From an uncultured Chromatiaceae bacterium (GTDB lineage: Bacteria; Pseudomonadota; Gammaproteobacteria; Enterobacterales; Alteromonadaceae): 64,000 nt of DNA. The DNA lies in assembly GCA_937978655.1 (NCBI GenBank), contig CALJUX010000023.1, forward strand, positions 76,389 to 140,388, in the 5' to 3' direction. The translations under genes were made by a program, and so were the position numbers. Below, piece after piece: positions 52,149 through 60,668 of this stretch. Every line of letters begins with the position of its first letter. The stretch's first letter is position 1. Below the pieces are notes generated by a model, which saw only the letters and a program-made list of their open reading frames with translations, was not told the origin of the DNA and did not search any database.

Positions 52149-52811
52149 GTGCAATTATCCTGGCAAGATGTGATTGGCGCGGAAAAAACGCAGCCGTATT
52201 TTCAGCAAACTGTGGAAGCAGTGAAACAAGCGCGCGCCGCCGGGACTGTGATTTATCCGCCCGAAGCCGACGTGTTTAATGCCTTTCGGTACACCGGCTT
52301 TGACCAGCTGAAAATCGTCATCATCGGCCAGGACCCTTATCATGGTCCCAATCAGGCCCACGGTCTTTGTTTCTCGGTGCGCCCCGGCGTCGCGGTGCCG
52401 CCGAGTTTAAGAAACATCTACAAAGAGCTGGCGCTGGAATATCCGGATTTTGTTATTCCCAGCCACGGCTATCTGGAAAGTTGGGCCCGTCAGGGCGTGT
52501 TATTGCTCAACACCGTGCTGACAGTGGTGGCGAACGAAGCCAACTCACACCGGCATCTGGGCTGGGAAACCTTCACTGACAACGTAATTAAAGCCATCAG
52601 CGCCAAAGCAGAACCTGTGGTGTTTTTGCTGTGGGGCTCACACGCCATCAATAAACAGAAGCTCATCGACAAAAACCGCCATCATGTGCTGACCGCGCCA
52701 CATCCGTCGCCGTTGTCAGCGCACCGTGGTTTTTTAGGTTGCGGCCATTTTGCCAAAGCCAATGAGTTGCTGACGCAGATGGGCAAAGTGCCGGTGGATT
52801 GGCAGGTGTGA
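52149..52811 (+). CDS. ung: Uracil-DNA glycosylase
   Basis: Ung removes uracil from DNA. The start is GTG, giving MQLSWQDVIG (220 aa), with GGAG about 8 nt upstream inside the thrC end. The catalytic segment GQDPYHGPNQAHGLCFSV and the HPSPLSAHRGFLG motif are intact. It starts 3 bp after thrC and so probably rides on the thr transcript. Confidence 0.96.
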   Translation: MQLSWQDVIGAEKTQPYFQQTVEAVKQARAAGTVIYPPEADVFNAFRYTGFDQLKIVIIGQDPYHGPNQAHGLCFSVRPGVAVPPSLRNIYKELALEYPDFVIPSHGYLESWARQGVLLLNTVLTVVANEANSHRHLGWETFTDNVIKAISAKAEPVVFLLWGSHAINKQKLIDKNRHHVLTAPHPSPLSAHRGFLGCGHFAKANELLTQMGKVPVDWQV

Positions 52812-52854
52812 GTCTTGGCCTGCGGGCGGCGGTTTGGTTTATTTTTTGTTTTTT

Positions 52855-53239
52855 CCTTTGTGGATAGACCGTCTAGCAGAGATTTCACCTGCCGGTGAGG
52901 TCCTTGTTGCTGACGCAGGTCCTTTGCCCTGCGGGCGGCTATTTCGCCCTATGGGCGAGTTACTTTTTATCGCGATAAAAAGTAACCAAAAAGCGCTTGC
53001 CCGGTTCCGCTCGAAAGCCCGCTGAAAAATGGCAATTTGAGGCGAAAACGCAACTCGCGATTCGCTAGCGTCGAATCGCTCAAACACTCGTTTTCTTAAA
53101 ACCTCAAATCACCATTTGTCATCGGCTCGCTCCAACGGGCAGCCTGCTGCAGTAGTTAGATTTGCTTTAAAACAATGTTCAGTAAAAACAGTAACTCACC
53201 GACAGGTGAATTCTTTGCTAGACGGTCTGGCCACAAAGG
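52855..53239. mobile_element. MITE-like element with 45-bp terminal inverted repeats
   Basis: The ends 52855-52899 and 53195-53239 are inverted repeats matching at 40 of 45 positions (outer bases CCTTTGTGG, shared core AGACCGTCTAGCA and TTCACCTG). With one mismatch the match may continue six bases outward. Inside are a perfect 28-nt palindrome (52959-52986) centred on TATCGCGATA, and a nested hairpin with an 8-bp stem GCGATTCG/CGAATCGC (53057-53064/53072-53079). There are further arms at 53027-53042 with 53102-53117, and GCCCG/CGGGC at 53017-53140. It has no transposase. No clear target-site duplication is visible. Confidence 0.7.
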
Positions 53240-53332
53240 TAAAAATGATTTTTAGATGAACAAAGTAGCTACGTTTGTGCAAGCGCCATACTGTCAGAAT
53301 ATAGTGCTCATGTAGCGCGATCCCGCGCAATA

Positions 53333-53358
53333 AAAAACCGGAGTTAACTCCGGTTTTT
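53333..53358. terminator. Perfect palindrome, probable bidirectional terminator
   Basis: AAAAACCGGAGTT followed by its exact reverse complement AACTCCGGTTTTT: a 26-nt palindrome with A and T tracts on its two sides, able to terminate transcription from either direction. It lies outside the MITE-like element. Confidence 0.6.
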
Positions 53359-53401
53359 ACCAGGCAAATCAGCGAGCGCTGACTGAGCAATGTTTCAAAG
53401 T

Positions 53402-53429
53402 AAAAAGCCCAACCTGTGAAGGTCGGGCT
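53402..53429 (-). terminator. Rho-independent terminator of the DUF3545 gene
   Basis: On the minus strand AGCCCGACCT pairs with AGGTTGGGCT (one mismatch) around TCAC, then TTTT. It starts 8 bp after the DUF3545 stop. Confidence 0.85.
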
Positions 53430-53436
53430 CTTTACG

Positions 53437-53610
53437 TTAAATCAGTTGTTCAAACAGGTCGTCTTCTAAGCTCCAGTCGATATCTTCGAGCTCTTTTTTC
53501 AGACGCTGCCGCTCCTTCACGGCTTCAATCTCGCGCCATTTGCGCTTCACCGGCCGGCTTTTGGCGGCTGGTCGTTCCAACATAGTCAGTAAGTCGTCAA
53601 AGCTTTCCAT
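53437..53610 (-). CDS. DUF3545 family small protein
   Basis: A 57-residue protein, too short for most ORF filters. It starts MESFDDLLTMLERP, contains the family-typical basic stretch RPVKRKWREIEAVKERQRLKKELE, and ends DWSLEDDLFEQLI. This resembles DUF3545 proteins common in Alteromonadales and Vibrionales, of unknown function. GAGGTG lies 6-11 nt before the ATG and a terminator follows directly. Confidence 0.85.
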   Translation of the reverse strand: MESFDDLLTMLERPAAKSRPVKRKWREIEAVKERQRLKKELEDIDWSLEDDLFEQLI

Positions 53611-53732
53611 ACTTCACCTCGCTACATTGTTGTTGTTATTTTCACCAAAATTGATACCACACTTTTTAGCAAAATAAAATACTTCGATGACAGAAAAATG
53701 AAGCGCAGATGAACGGCAAATGGCAGGCAGAA

Positions 53733-53758
53733 AAAAAGGAGCCATCGGGCTCCTTTTT
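53733..53758 (-). terminator. Rho-independent terminator of pgi
   Basis: AAAAAGGAGCC (53733-53743) pairs with GGCTCCTTTTT (53748-53758) around ATCG. The symmetric A/T tracts let it work in both directions; it lies 27 bp past the pgi stop on the minus strand. Confidence 0.9.
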
Positions 53759-53785
53759 GCTTAAAAAATATACTGAAACAGTAAC

Positions 53786-55402
53786 TTATCCCTGCTGGAA
53801 CCGGCTGATTAATTGCTCTGTTGAAGCGTCAAACTGATGCCGGGCCTGACCGGATAACACCTGATAAATCGGCGTGGATAACTGCTTGCCAAGTTCAACA
53901 CCCCATTGGTCAAAGGAATTGATATTCCACAGCACGCCTTGCACAAAGACTTTGTGCTCATACAAAGCAATCAGGGCACCGAGGTAGTACGGCGATAACT
54001 CTGGCAGTAGCAATGTGTTGCTGGGTTTATTACCCGGCGATGCTTTGTGCGGCGCCAGGAAATCAGCTAAGGCTTCGCTGCCGCCTTGCGCCAATACTTC
54101 GGCTTTGGCTTCGGCGATAGTTTTGCCCTGCATCAGCGCCTGCGACTGGGCAAAACAATGTGCGGCCAGGCGGTGATGATGATCTGTCAGGTCGTGTGAT
54201 ACTTTCACCGGCAGAATAAAGTCCGCCGGCACAGCCAAAGCACTTTGGTGCAGCAGCTGGTGATAAGCATGCTGACCGTTAGTGCCGGCGTCGCCCCAAA
54301 TCACCGGTGCTGTGGCGGGCGTGAGGGCCACACCATCAACATCGACGCTTTTGCCGTTACTTTCCATATCCAGTTGCTGCACATAAGACGGCAGCAAACG
54401 CAGATAATGGCTGTAAGGTAATAACGCCTGCGCCTGACAACCGAGGCCATTGATATACCAGACGCCTAAGAGCGCCAGAATCACTGGTAAATTCTGTTCC
54501 AGCGGCGCATCACGGAAGTGGCTGTCCATGTCACGGGCGCCAGAGAGCAGATTCTCAAATTGCGCCACACCCAGCGTCAGGCACAGCGGGAAACCGATAG
54601 CAGACCACAAAGAATACCGGCCACCGACCCAGTCCCACATTGGCAGGATATGCGAGGCGTCGATACCAAATTCACCAGCGGCCTTGATATTGGACGATGT
54701 TGCCCAGAAGTGCCGGGCAATCGCGGCTTTATCAGCACCATGATCAAGGAACCACTGGCGCACCGCTAAGGCGTTTTGTTTGGTCTCTTCTGTGCCAAAA
54801 GATTTTGACGCAACAAACACCAGCGTGGTGGCCGGATTCAGTGGTTTCACTACATCACTGACCACAGCGCCGTCGATATTGCCGGCAAAATGCACTTTAA
54901 CCGGGCTTTGGTTGTAAGGTGTGAGGGCTTCCAGCGCCATCTGCGGGCCAAGCAATGAGCCACCGATACCAATCCAGACTAAATCGGTAATAGGTTCGCC
55001 CTGATAACCCAGATACTGGCGGCTATTGAGCTGTTCCACCAGCGCATACATCTGCGCCCGGCAGGCGGCGATTTGCGCCTGTAAATCTTCGCCGTCCAGC
55101 GGCAGTGGCTGGTCAGCCGGCGCACGCAGCGCGACGTGCCAGACTGAACGATCTTCAGTGTTGTTAATTCTGTCGCCGGCGAACATGGCCGCCCGTTTTG
55201 CGGCGAGCGGGCTGTGTTTTGCCATCTCCAGCAGTTGTTGCCAGATGCTTTGGGTTATCAGGTTTTTTGAATAATCCAGTGTGATCCCAAGCGCTTTGGC
55301 GGTAAAACGCGCTGCGCGCTGTGGATCTTCAGCAAATTCCTGACGCAGGTTCAGCGGGGCTTTGGCGAGCGCGGCCAACTGGCTCCAGACTGCAGACGAC
55401 AT
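53786..55402 (-). CDS. pgi: Glucose-6-phosphate isomerase
   Basis: Pgi interconverts glucose-6-phosphate and fructose-6-phosphate. The 538-residue protein shows IGIGGSLLGPQMALEAL, VASKSFGTEETKQNA, MWDWVGGRYSLWSAIGFP and NSFDQWGVELGK, all family signatures with the catalytic Glu, His and Lys regions. It follows tal on the same strand by 26 bp, linking glycolysis and the pentose-phosphate path. Confidence 0.98.
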   Translation of the reverse strand: MSSAVWSQLAALAKAPLNLRQEFAEDPQRAARFTAKALGITLDYSKNLITQSIWQQLLEMAKHSPLAAKRAAMFAGDRINNTEDRSVWHVALRAPADQPLPLDGEDLQAQIAACRAQMYALVEQLNSRQYLGYQGEPITDLVWIGIGGSLLGPQMALEALTPYNQSPVKVHFAGNIDGAVVSDVVKPLNPATTLVFVASKSFGTEETKQNALAVRQWFLDHGADKAAIARHFWATSSNIKAAGEFGIDASHILPMWDWVGGRYSLWSAIGFPLCLTLGVAQFENLLSGARDMDSHFRDAPLEQNLPVILALLGVWYINGLGCQAQALLPYSHYLRLLPSYVQQLDMESNGKSVDVDGVALTPATAPVIWGDAGTNGQHAYHQLLHQSALAVPADFILPVKVSHDLTDHHHRLAAHCFAQSQALMQGKTIAEAKAEVLAQGGSEALADFLAPHKASPGNKPSNTLLLPELSPYYLGALIALYEHKVFVQGVLWNINSFDQWGVELGKQLSTPIYQVLSGQARHQFDASTEQLISRFQQG

Positions 55403-55428
55403 AATAAACTCCTGTTAAAAAGCTGCAC

Positions 55429-56382
55429 TTAAGCGAGTGCAGCAGTGATCACTTGTTCCAGCTTGCGCTGGTCGATGGCGAATTTGCGGATGCCTTCGGC
55501 CAGTTTTTCGGTGGCCATCGCATCTTCATTCAGCGCAAAGCGGAACGCCTGTTCGGTCAGCTCCGCAGGCTTGGCCGTGGTTGCGCCTTCATCGCGTAAA
55601 TGCACCACCAGCTCGCCACTTTGTTTGCTGAGTTCATCGAGCAGCGTTGGCGCAATAGTTAAGCGGTCACAGCCAGCCAGTGCTAACACTTCACCGACGT
55701 TACGGAAACTCGCGCCCATCACGATAGTTTTATGGCCATGTTGTTTGAAATAGTTGTAGATTTCGCGCACAGAAATCACGCCTGGATCGGTTTCCGCGTC
55801 ATAGCTTTGGCCGGTACTGGCTTTGTACCAGTCCAGAATACGACCCACAAATGGCGAAATTAAGAACACGCCGGCCTCAGCACAGGCGCGCGCCTGACAC
55901 AGGTGGAATAACAGCGTCAGGTTACATTGAATGCCTTCCTGTTCAAGCGCGCGTGCTGCCTGAATGCCTTCCCAGGTCGAGGCGATTTTGATCAGGATTT
56001 TGTCTTTGCCGATGCCATTTTCTTCATACAACGCCACCAGTTGATGGGCTTTGGCGATAGTGGCTTTGGTGTCAAAACTGAAGCGGGCGTCGACTTCAGT
56101 GGAGACGCGGCCCGGCACCAGTTTGCTGATGGCGGTACCAACGTCCACAGCGAATTTGTCGCTGGCGATGCTGAGCTGTTCAGCCTGATCAGCCGTTTTG
56201 CTTTTGGCGTAGCTAGCAGCCGCGGCCAGCAGCGGTTTGGCGAAGTCCAAAGCGCTGGCGTTTAATAACAATGAAGGGTTAGTGGTGGCATCGACCGGAC
56301 GGAATTGTTCGATGGCATTCAGGTCGCCGCTGTCGACGACGACGGTGGTCACTGCTTTTAGTTGCTCGAGAAGTGTTGTCAT
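55429..56382 (-). CDS. tal: Transaldolase
   Basis: Transaldolase transfers a dihydroxyacetone unit in the non-oxidative pentose-phosphate pathway. The 317-residue length and segments VVDSGDLNAIEQFRPVDATTNPSL, the Schiff-base lysine in ILIKIASTWEG, CNLTLLFHLCQARACAEAG and FVGRILDWYK match the TalA/TalB type. It lies 26 bp upstream of pgi in one operon. Confidence 0.98.
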   Translation of the reverse strand: MTTLLEQLKAVTTVVVDSGDLNAIEQFRPVDATTNPSLLLNASALDFAKPLLAAAASYAKSKTADQAEQLSIASDKFAVDVGTAISKLVPGRVSTEVDARFSFDTKATIAKAHQLVALYEENGIGKDKILIKIASTWEGIQAARALEQEGIQCNLTLLFHLCQARACAEAGVFLISPFVGRILDWYKASTGQSYDAETDPGVISVREIYNYFKQHGHKTIVMGASFRNVGEVLALAGCDRLTIAPTLLDELSKQSGELVVHLRDEGATTAKPAELTEQAFRFALNEDAMATEKLAEGIRKFAIDQRKLEQVITAALA

Positions 56383-56497
56383 ATTGTTATTTAACCATTT
56401 TAAGTCGCATTTTTAGCCGTACGGCCGTTTAAAAGCGTGATTATGTAGAAATATTACAACAGAAAATGCGTGAAAACACAGAATTCTGTTGGGTCTG

Positions 56498-56526
56498 TTG
56501 CTGATTTTTTGTCAGATTACTATAGT
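56498..56526 (+). promoter_or_regulatory. Candidate sigma-70 promoter for the receiver-TPR gene
   Basis: TTGCTG (56498-56503) and TATAGT (56521-56526) are separated by 17 bp. The implied untranslated leader is about 120 nt. No other element is seen in the tal-to-56656 gap. Confidence 0.4.
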
Positions 56527-56655
56527 TGGTTCCAGTCGGTTGTTCCGGCCTCATACGGATGTAGCGTTTTTGTCTTTAAATCGCGTTAACAAAGACAAAA
56601 TGCTGTTGCGCCATGTACGGCAGTTTGGTCGCAATTTGTAAAGGCAGTACAACAT

Positions 56656-58275
56656 TTGAATCTCAAATTTTATAAATCGAAAAAAGTGCTGGTCGTTGAT
56701 GACTGTGATCCGGTCCGGGCGTCGATCAAAGGCATGCTACAAAAAATTGGTTTCGAACATATTGCACAAGCCCCGGATGCCAATGCGGCCATCGCCAACT
56801 GCACAGAAATCCAATATGACTTCATTTTATCCGATTTCAACCTCGGTGAAGGCAAAGATGGTTATCAACTATTTGAAGCGCTGAAACATTTACGATTATT
56901 AAAGCCGGGCTGCTGTTTTATCATTATCAGCGCTGAGAGTCACCGCCAGATAGTGCACGGCGTGATTGAACTGCAGCCGGATTCTTATCTGCTGAAACCT
57001 TTTTCTTTTGTCCAGCTCGAAAAGCGCCTGATGCGCGCCTTTGAAATCAAACATACCCTGAACAAGGTTTACCAGGAAATCGCCGAAGACCTGTTTATCG
57101 AAGCGGCGAACTCCTGCGAGCAAGTGATTAAAAATGACCCGGAATACGCCGTGTTTGCCTTGCGCTTACGTGGTGAGTTGCTGCTGAAAATTGAACATTA
57201 TCAGGCCGCTGAGCAGCTGTATTTGTCCATTCTGAGCCGACGGGACTATGCCTGGGCCAAGTTAGGCCTTGCCATCGCCCGTTTCTGCCAGCAGCGCTGG
57301 CTGGAAGCCGAATTTGAACTGCGTGAACTCAGTAAAATGGATGAAACCCGGGTTGAAGCGCTGGACTGGCTGTCGCGATTGTTTCTCAAACGCCAGCTGT
57401 ATAAAGATGCGTATGACACGCTGAATGACGTCACCAAACTGTCGCCGAAAAATTACAAAAGACAAAAGGCGTTGGCGAACCTGGCAAATATCAATGGCTT
57501 AAAAGAAGACGCAGTCAAAATTTATGCCCGGCTGCAGCAGGCGGCGCGCTATTCCATTTTTGATACGCCGGACAATTTCCTCAACTATGCCCGCGCTATC
57601 CTCGAGCTGACTAAAGACGCCAATAAGCTGGAACAGACCCGGCATTTCAAAAAAATTGATGAAATTCTGGCCAATATCAGCAAACGTTTTGCACTGGAAT
57701 CTTATCTGCATGAAGAGATGGCGGTGCGGGCCAGAGTCGCCGTATTGCGTGGCAACATCGATGAAGCCCGCGAACTGCTGGCCAAAAGTGATGCCGCCCA
57801 AACCGGCAAACCGCTGAGCGCAGAAGCTTGTCTGGACAAAGCCAAAGCCTATTTTGAGGCCGGGAATTTGTCGCGCAGTGACGAATTTATGCAGCAGCTG
57901 GAAGAAATGGCGGAGTACGATGATTTATTGGCCAACACGTTGACGGTGCTGATCCAGTCCGAACACAAAGCGCATGACAATCTGCGTGAAGAAATTAAAA
58001 CGCTGAACAATGACGGTCTGGACGCTTATCAGAATGGCTATTATGGCCGGGCGCTGGAGTTTTTTAATAAAGCCTTTGATTACATGCCTTACAACCCCAG
58101 TCTGGCGCTGAATTTATTACAGACCATCAGTAAAATCGGTGGTGTGACCAAAGACACTGCCAAACTGGCGCGGCGCTGTGTGGAAATTCTGGAACAAAGT
58201 GAACTCAACGAAGGCAACACCAAAAGGTTTGCCGCGGTGATGAAAGAGCTGAACAGCTTATTGCAACTGAGCTGA
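56656..58275 (+). CDS. Response regulator with TPR-repeat output
   Basis: A 539-residue protein. Residues of about 8-130 are a receiver with the acidic pocket VVDDCD, phosphoacceptor Asp60 in LSDFNLGEG and Lys in YLLKPFSF. The rest is helical with tetratricopeptide-like repeats (YQAAEQLYLSILSRRDYAWAKLGLA, LYKDAYDTLNDVTKLSPKNYKRQKALANL, YYGRALEFFNKAFDYMPYNPSLALNLL). The start codon is TTG; no ATG precedes the receiver domain and the ribosome site is weak. It has no DNA-binding domain, so it acts by protein contact. No kinase is adjacent. Confidence 0.88.
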   Translation: MNLKFYKSKKVLVVDDCDPVRASIKGMLQKIGFEHIAQAPDANAAIANCTEIQYDFILSDFNLGEGKDGYQLFEALKHLRLLKPGCCFIIISAESHRQIVHGVIELQPDSYLLKPFSFVQLEKRLMRAFEIKHTLNKVYQEIAEDLFIEAANSCEQVIKNDPEYAVFALRLRGELLLKIEHYQAAEQLYLSILSRRDYAWAKLGLAIARFCQQRWLEAEFELRELSKMDETRVEALDWLSRLFLKRQLYKDAYDTLNDVTKLSPKNYKRQKALANLANINGLKEDAVKIYARLQQAARYSIFDTPDNFLNYARAILELTKDANKLEQTRHFKKIDEILANISKRFALESYLHEEMAVRARVAVLRGNIDEARELLAKSDAAQTGKPLSAEACLDKAKAYFEAGNLSRSDEFMQQLEEMAEYDDLLANTLTVLIQSEHKAHDNLREEIKTLNNDGLDAYQNGYYGRALEFFNKAFDYMPYNPSLALNLLQTISKIGGVTKDTAKLARRCVEILEQSELNEGNTKRFAAVMKELNSLLQLS

Positions 58276-58323
58276 GCGCAGCTTATAGTCGCGCCGCAGT
58301 TTTACCTTCAGGAATATGCTTCG

Positions 58324-59106
58324 ATGTTGATGGTTATTTCTCCGGCCAAAGATCTGGATTTTGCGCCGTTATCGCGCCAATTACCGCTGACGCAGCCCGA
58401 TTTTCTGCCAGAGGCGGCGGAGTTAAACACGGTGTGCCGTGAACTGACGCCGGCAGCTCTCAGCCAGCTGATGCATATCAGCGACAAACTGGCGGGTTTG
58501 AATGCCGCCCGCTTTGCCAGCTGGAACCTGCCATTTACCCCAGACAATGCCAAAGCCGCTTTGTTTGCCTTTAACGGCGATGTGTATCAGGGCTTGCAGG
58601 CGCACAGCCTGTCAGATAAGCAACTTACTTATGCTCAGCAGCATCTGCGTATTCTAAGCGGGCTTTATGGCGTGTTACGGCCACTGGACCTGATGCAGCC
58701 GTACCGGCTGGAAATGGGCACCAGCCTGCTGAATCCTCGCGGCAAAGACCTGTATCAATTCTGGGGCAGTCAAATCACTGATAGTCTCAACCAGCAACTT
58801 GAACAACTGCAAGCGCCGTTTTTACTCAATCTGGCGTCGCAGGAATACTTCAAAGCGGTGAAGCCAAAACAGCTGGCGAAGCCTTTGATCAACGTGCAGT
58901 TTAAAGATCAGAAAAACGGCCAGTATAAAATCATCAGCTTTTTTGCCAAAAAAGCCCGTGGCCTGATGGCGCGGTATGTGATTGAACAACAAGTGGATTC
59001 GGTCGAAGGACTGCGGCATTTCGACCTGGCGGGTTATCGTTTTAGTCCGGAGCTGTCCAAAGCGCATGAGCTGACGTTTTTACGCGACGAAGTTGCGGCC
59101 AGCTGA
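58324..59106 (+). CDS. yaaA: Peroxide stress protein YaaA
   Basis: YaaA (DUF328) lowers intracellular free iron during hydrogen-peroxide stress in E. coli and binds DNA. The 260-residue protein has the family segments MVISPAKDLDF, FNGDVYQGL, LRILSGLYGVLRPLDLMQPYRLEMGT and ARGLMARY. In E. coli yaaA also lies near thrABC and talB, so this neighbourhood is loosely kept. Confidence 0.95.
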   Translation: MLMVISPAKDLDFAPLSRQLPLTQPDFLPEAAELNTVCRELTPAALSQLMHISDKLAGLNAARFASWNLPFTPDNAKAALFAFNGDVYQGLQAHSLSDKQLTYAQQHLRILSGLYGVLRPLDLMQPYRLEMGTSLLNPRGKDLYQFWGSQITDSLNQQLEQLQAPFLLNLASQEYFKAVKPKQLAKPLINVQFKDQKNGQYKIISFFAKKARGLMARYVIEQQVDSVEGLRHFDLAGYRFSPELSKAHELTFLRDEVAAS

Positions 59107-59179
59107 GCTGATTTTTATCCTAGTCCGCCACAGGTCAGTTTTGCTAAAATACTGGACTGACCTTCTCTTGGAATCCGCT

Positions 59180-60478
59180 ATGAAATTTCCCGGCCGCCGT
59201 AAACTGAAGCATTATTTCCCGGTGTCTTCACCAAAACCACAGTTACCGAGTTTTGAAGTCAGGCCTGAACTCGATACTTATGTGGTCGGGCTGGATCAGA
59301 CCATTGTCGATGTAGTAGCGAATGTCAGCGACGAATTCTTAGAAAAATACGGCATTGGCAAAGGCTTATCGAATCTGGTGGAACACGGCAAAGCCGACCA
59401 GATTTATCAGGAACTGGTGCAAAGCGCGGCGATTTCTGATCATTTCGCTGGTGGCACTATCGGTAATACCATCCATAACTATTCAGTGCTGGCCGATGAC
59501 AAATCGGTGTTGCTTGGTGTGATGTCGGCCAATATCGCCTTAGGCTCGCCGGCTTATCATTATCTGTGTCACACCAGCAGCAAAGTGGATATGAATCATC
59601 TGCAGGGCGTGGCCGGGGATATCGGTCGTGGCATTACGATGATCACACCCGACGGCGAACGCACTTTTGTCATTGATCCGGGCGCGATGGATGCACTGAA
59701 TGCCGATGCGATTCCGGAAGATATTATCGCTAAAGCTGCTGCGCTGGTGTTAAGTGCTTATCCGCTGCGCGCCAGCGGCCAGCCTATTCAGCAGGCGATG
59801 CTGCGTACACTGGAGCTGGCCAAACGCCACGGCGTACCGGTGGTGATGAGCCTTGGTACCACACATCTGGTGGAAGAACATCGCGAGCTCATTTTGCAAA
59901 CCGTCACTGACTATGTCGACATGCTGGCGATGAATGAATTAGAAGCCGCCGCGCTGACCGGCATTACTGACCCGCTGCTCGCGGCCGAAGCGGCATTGGA
60001 GCTGACCGATATGGTGCTGGTCACCGCAGGCCCGGAAGGTTTGTACCTCTGCGGTTACACCGATGCCAGCGTCAAACGCGAAACCACTAACCCGATTAAA
60101 TCCGGCGCTTTGCCGGATTACAACGAATTTGAATTCAGCCGGCCGATGCAGAAAAAACACTGTGCGGAGCCGCTGAAAGTCTATTCGCATATCGACCCTT
60201 ATTTAGGCGGGCCTGAGCGGATCAAAAATACCAACGGCGCCGGCGATGGGGCTTTAGCGGCGATTTTGCATGATATTGCCGCCAATCATTTCCACCGCCA
60301 TGCGCTGCCGTTATCGAGCAAACATGAACAAAGTTGCCTGGCTTATTCATCGTTTGCACAGATCTGCAAATACGCCAACCGCGTCAGTTACGCCATTCTG
60401 AATCAAAGCGCGCCGCGTCTATCCCGCGGTTTGCCGGAAAAAGAAGACAGCCTGGAAGAGGCTTACTGGGAACGCTGA
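59180..60478 (+). CDS. gsk: Inosine-guanosine kinase
   Basis: Gsk phosphorylates inosine and guanosine in purine salvage; a PfkB/ribokinase-family fold. The start at MKFPGRRKLKHYFPV matches E. coli Gsk (MKFPGKRKSKHYFPV), giving 432 residues; 29 extra upstream codons are excluded. Key segments are GGTIGNTIHNYSVLADD, MNELEAAALTG and the catalytic NTNGAGDGALAAILHD. The C-terminal LPEKEDSLEEAYWER is nearly as in E. coli. Confidence 0.96.
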   Translation: MKFPGRRKLKHYFPVSSPKPQLPSFEVRPELDTYVVGLDQTIVDVVANVSDEFLEKYGIGKGLSNLVEHGKADQIYQELVQSAAISDHFAGGTIGNTIHNYSVLADDKSVLLGVMSANIALGSPAYHYLCHTSSKVDMNHLQGVAGDIGRGITMITPDGERTFVIDPGAMDALNADAIPEDIIAKAAALVLSAYPLRASGQPIQQAMLRTLELAKRHGVPVVMSLGTTHLVEEHRELILQTVTDYVDMLAMNELEAAALTGITDPLLAAEAALELTDMVLVTAGPEGLYLCGYTDASVKRETTNPIKSGALPDYNEFEFSRPMQKKHCAEPLKVYSHIDPYLGGPERIKNTNGAGDGALAAILHDIAANHFHRHALPLSSKHEQSCLAYSSFAQICKYANRVSYAILNQSAPRLSRGLPEKEDSLEEAYWER

Positions 60479-60514
60479 GTTCCCTGTTTTTATTTTTGCT
60501 ACAGGCTAGACGCA

Positions 60515-60551
60515 GTTATCACACCAAATCTAAACAATTTGGTGCGATAAC
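60515..60551. repeat. 15-bp inverted repeat between gsk and the DUF5916 gene
   Basis: GTTATCACACCAAAT (60515-60529) and ATTTGGTGCGATAAC (60537-60551) are inverted with one mismatch and a 7-nt spacer. It has no T-run after it, so it looks more like a regulator-binding site or a weak terminator than a standard terminator. Confidence 0.55.
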
Positions 60552-60668
60552 CGCACCTTGCCTTGTTTTGACCGCATGCTTCTGTACTCCGAAGCCGGCA
60601 TCTTTATACTTGGCTGATTTTTCGGCGCTCTGGCGCCGGACTCCCGTTGCCTTGTTCATGGATGCAGC

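Larger units (their letters stand above)
52812..53436. other. Gene-free region with a MITE-like element and terminators
   Basis: No credible gene. It contains the inverted-repeat element at 52855-53239, a perfect palindrome at 53333-53358, and the terminator at 53402-53429. CCTGCGGGCGGC occurs twice (about 52819 and 52929), so the element's left border may be wider than the repeats show. Confidence 0.7.

Noticed and set aside
52834..53025. Open frames across the inverted-repeat element on both strands
   Set aside because: They follow the palindromes, have no ribosome sites and give no recognisable protein. They are by-products of the repeat.
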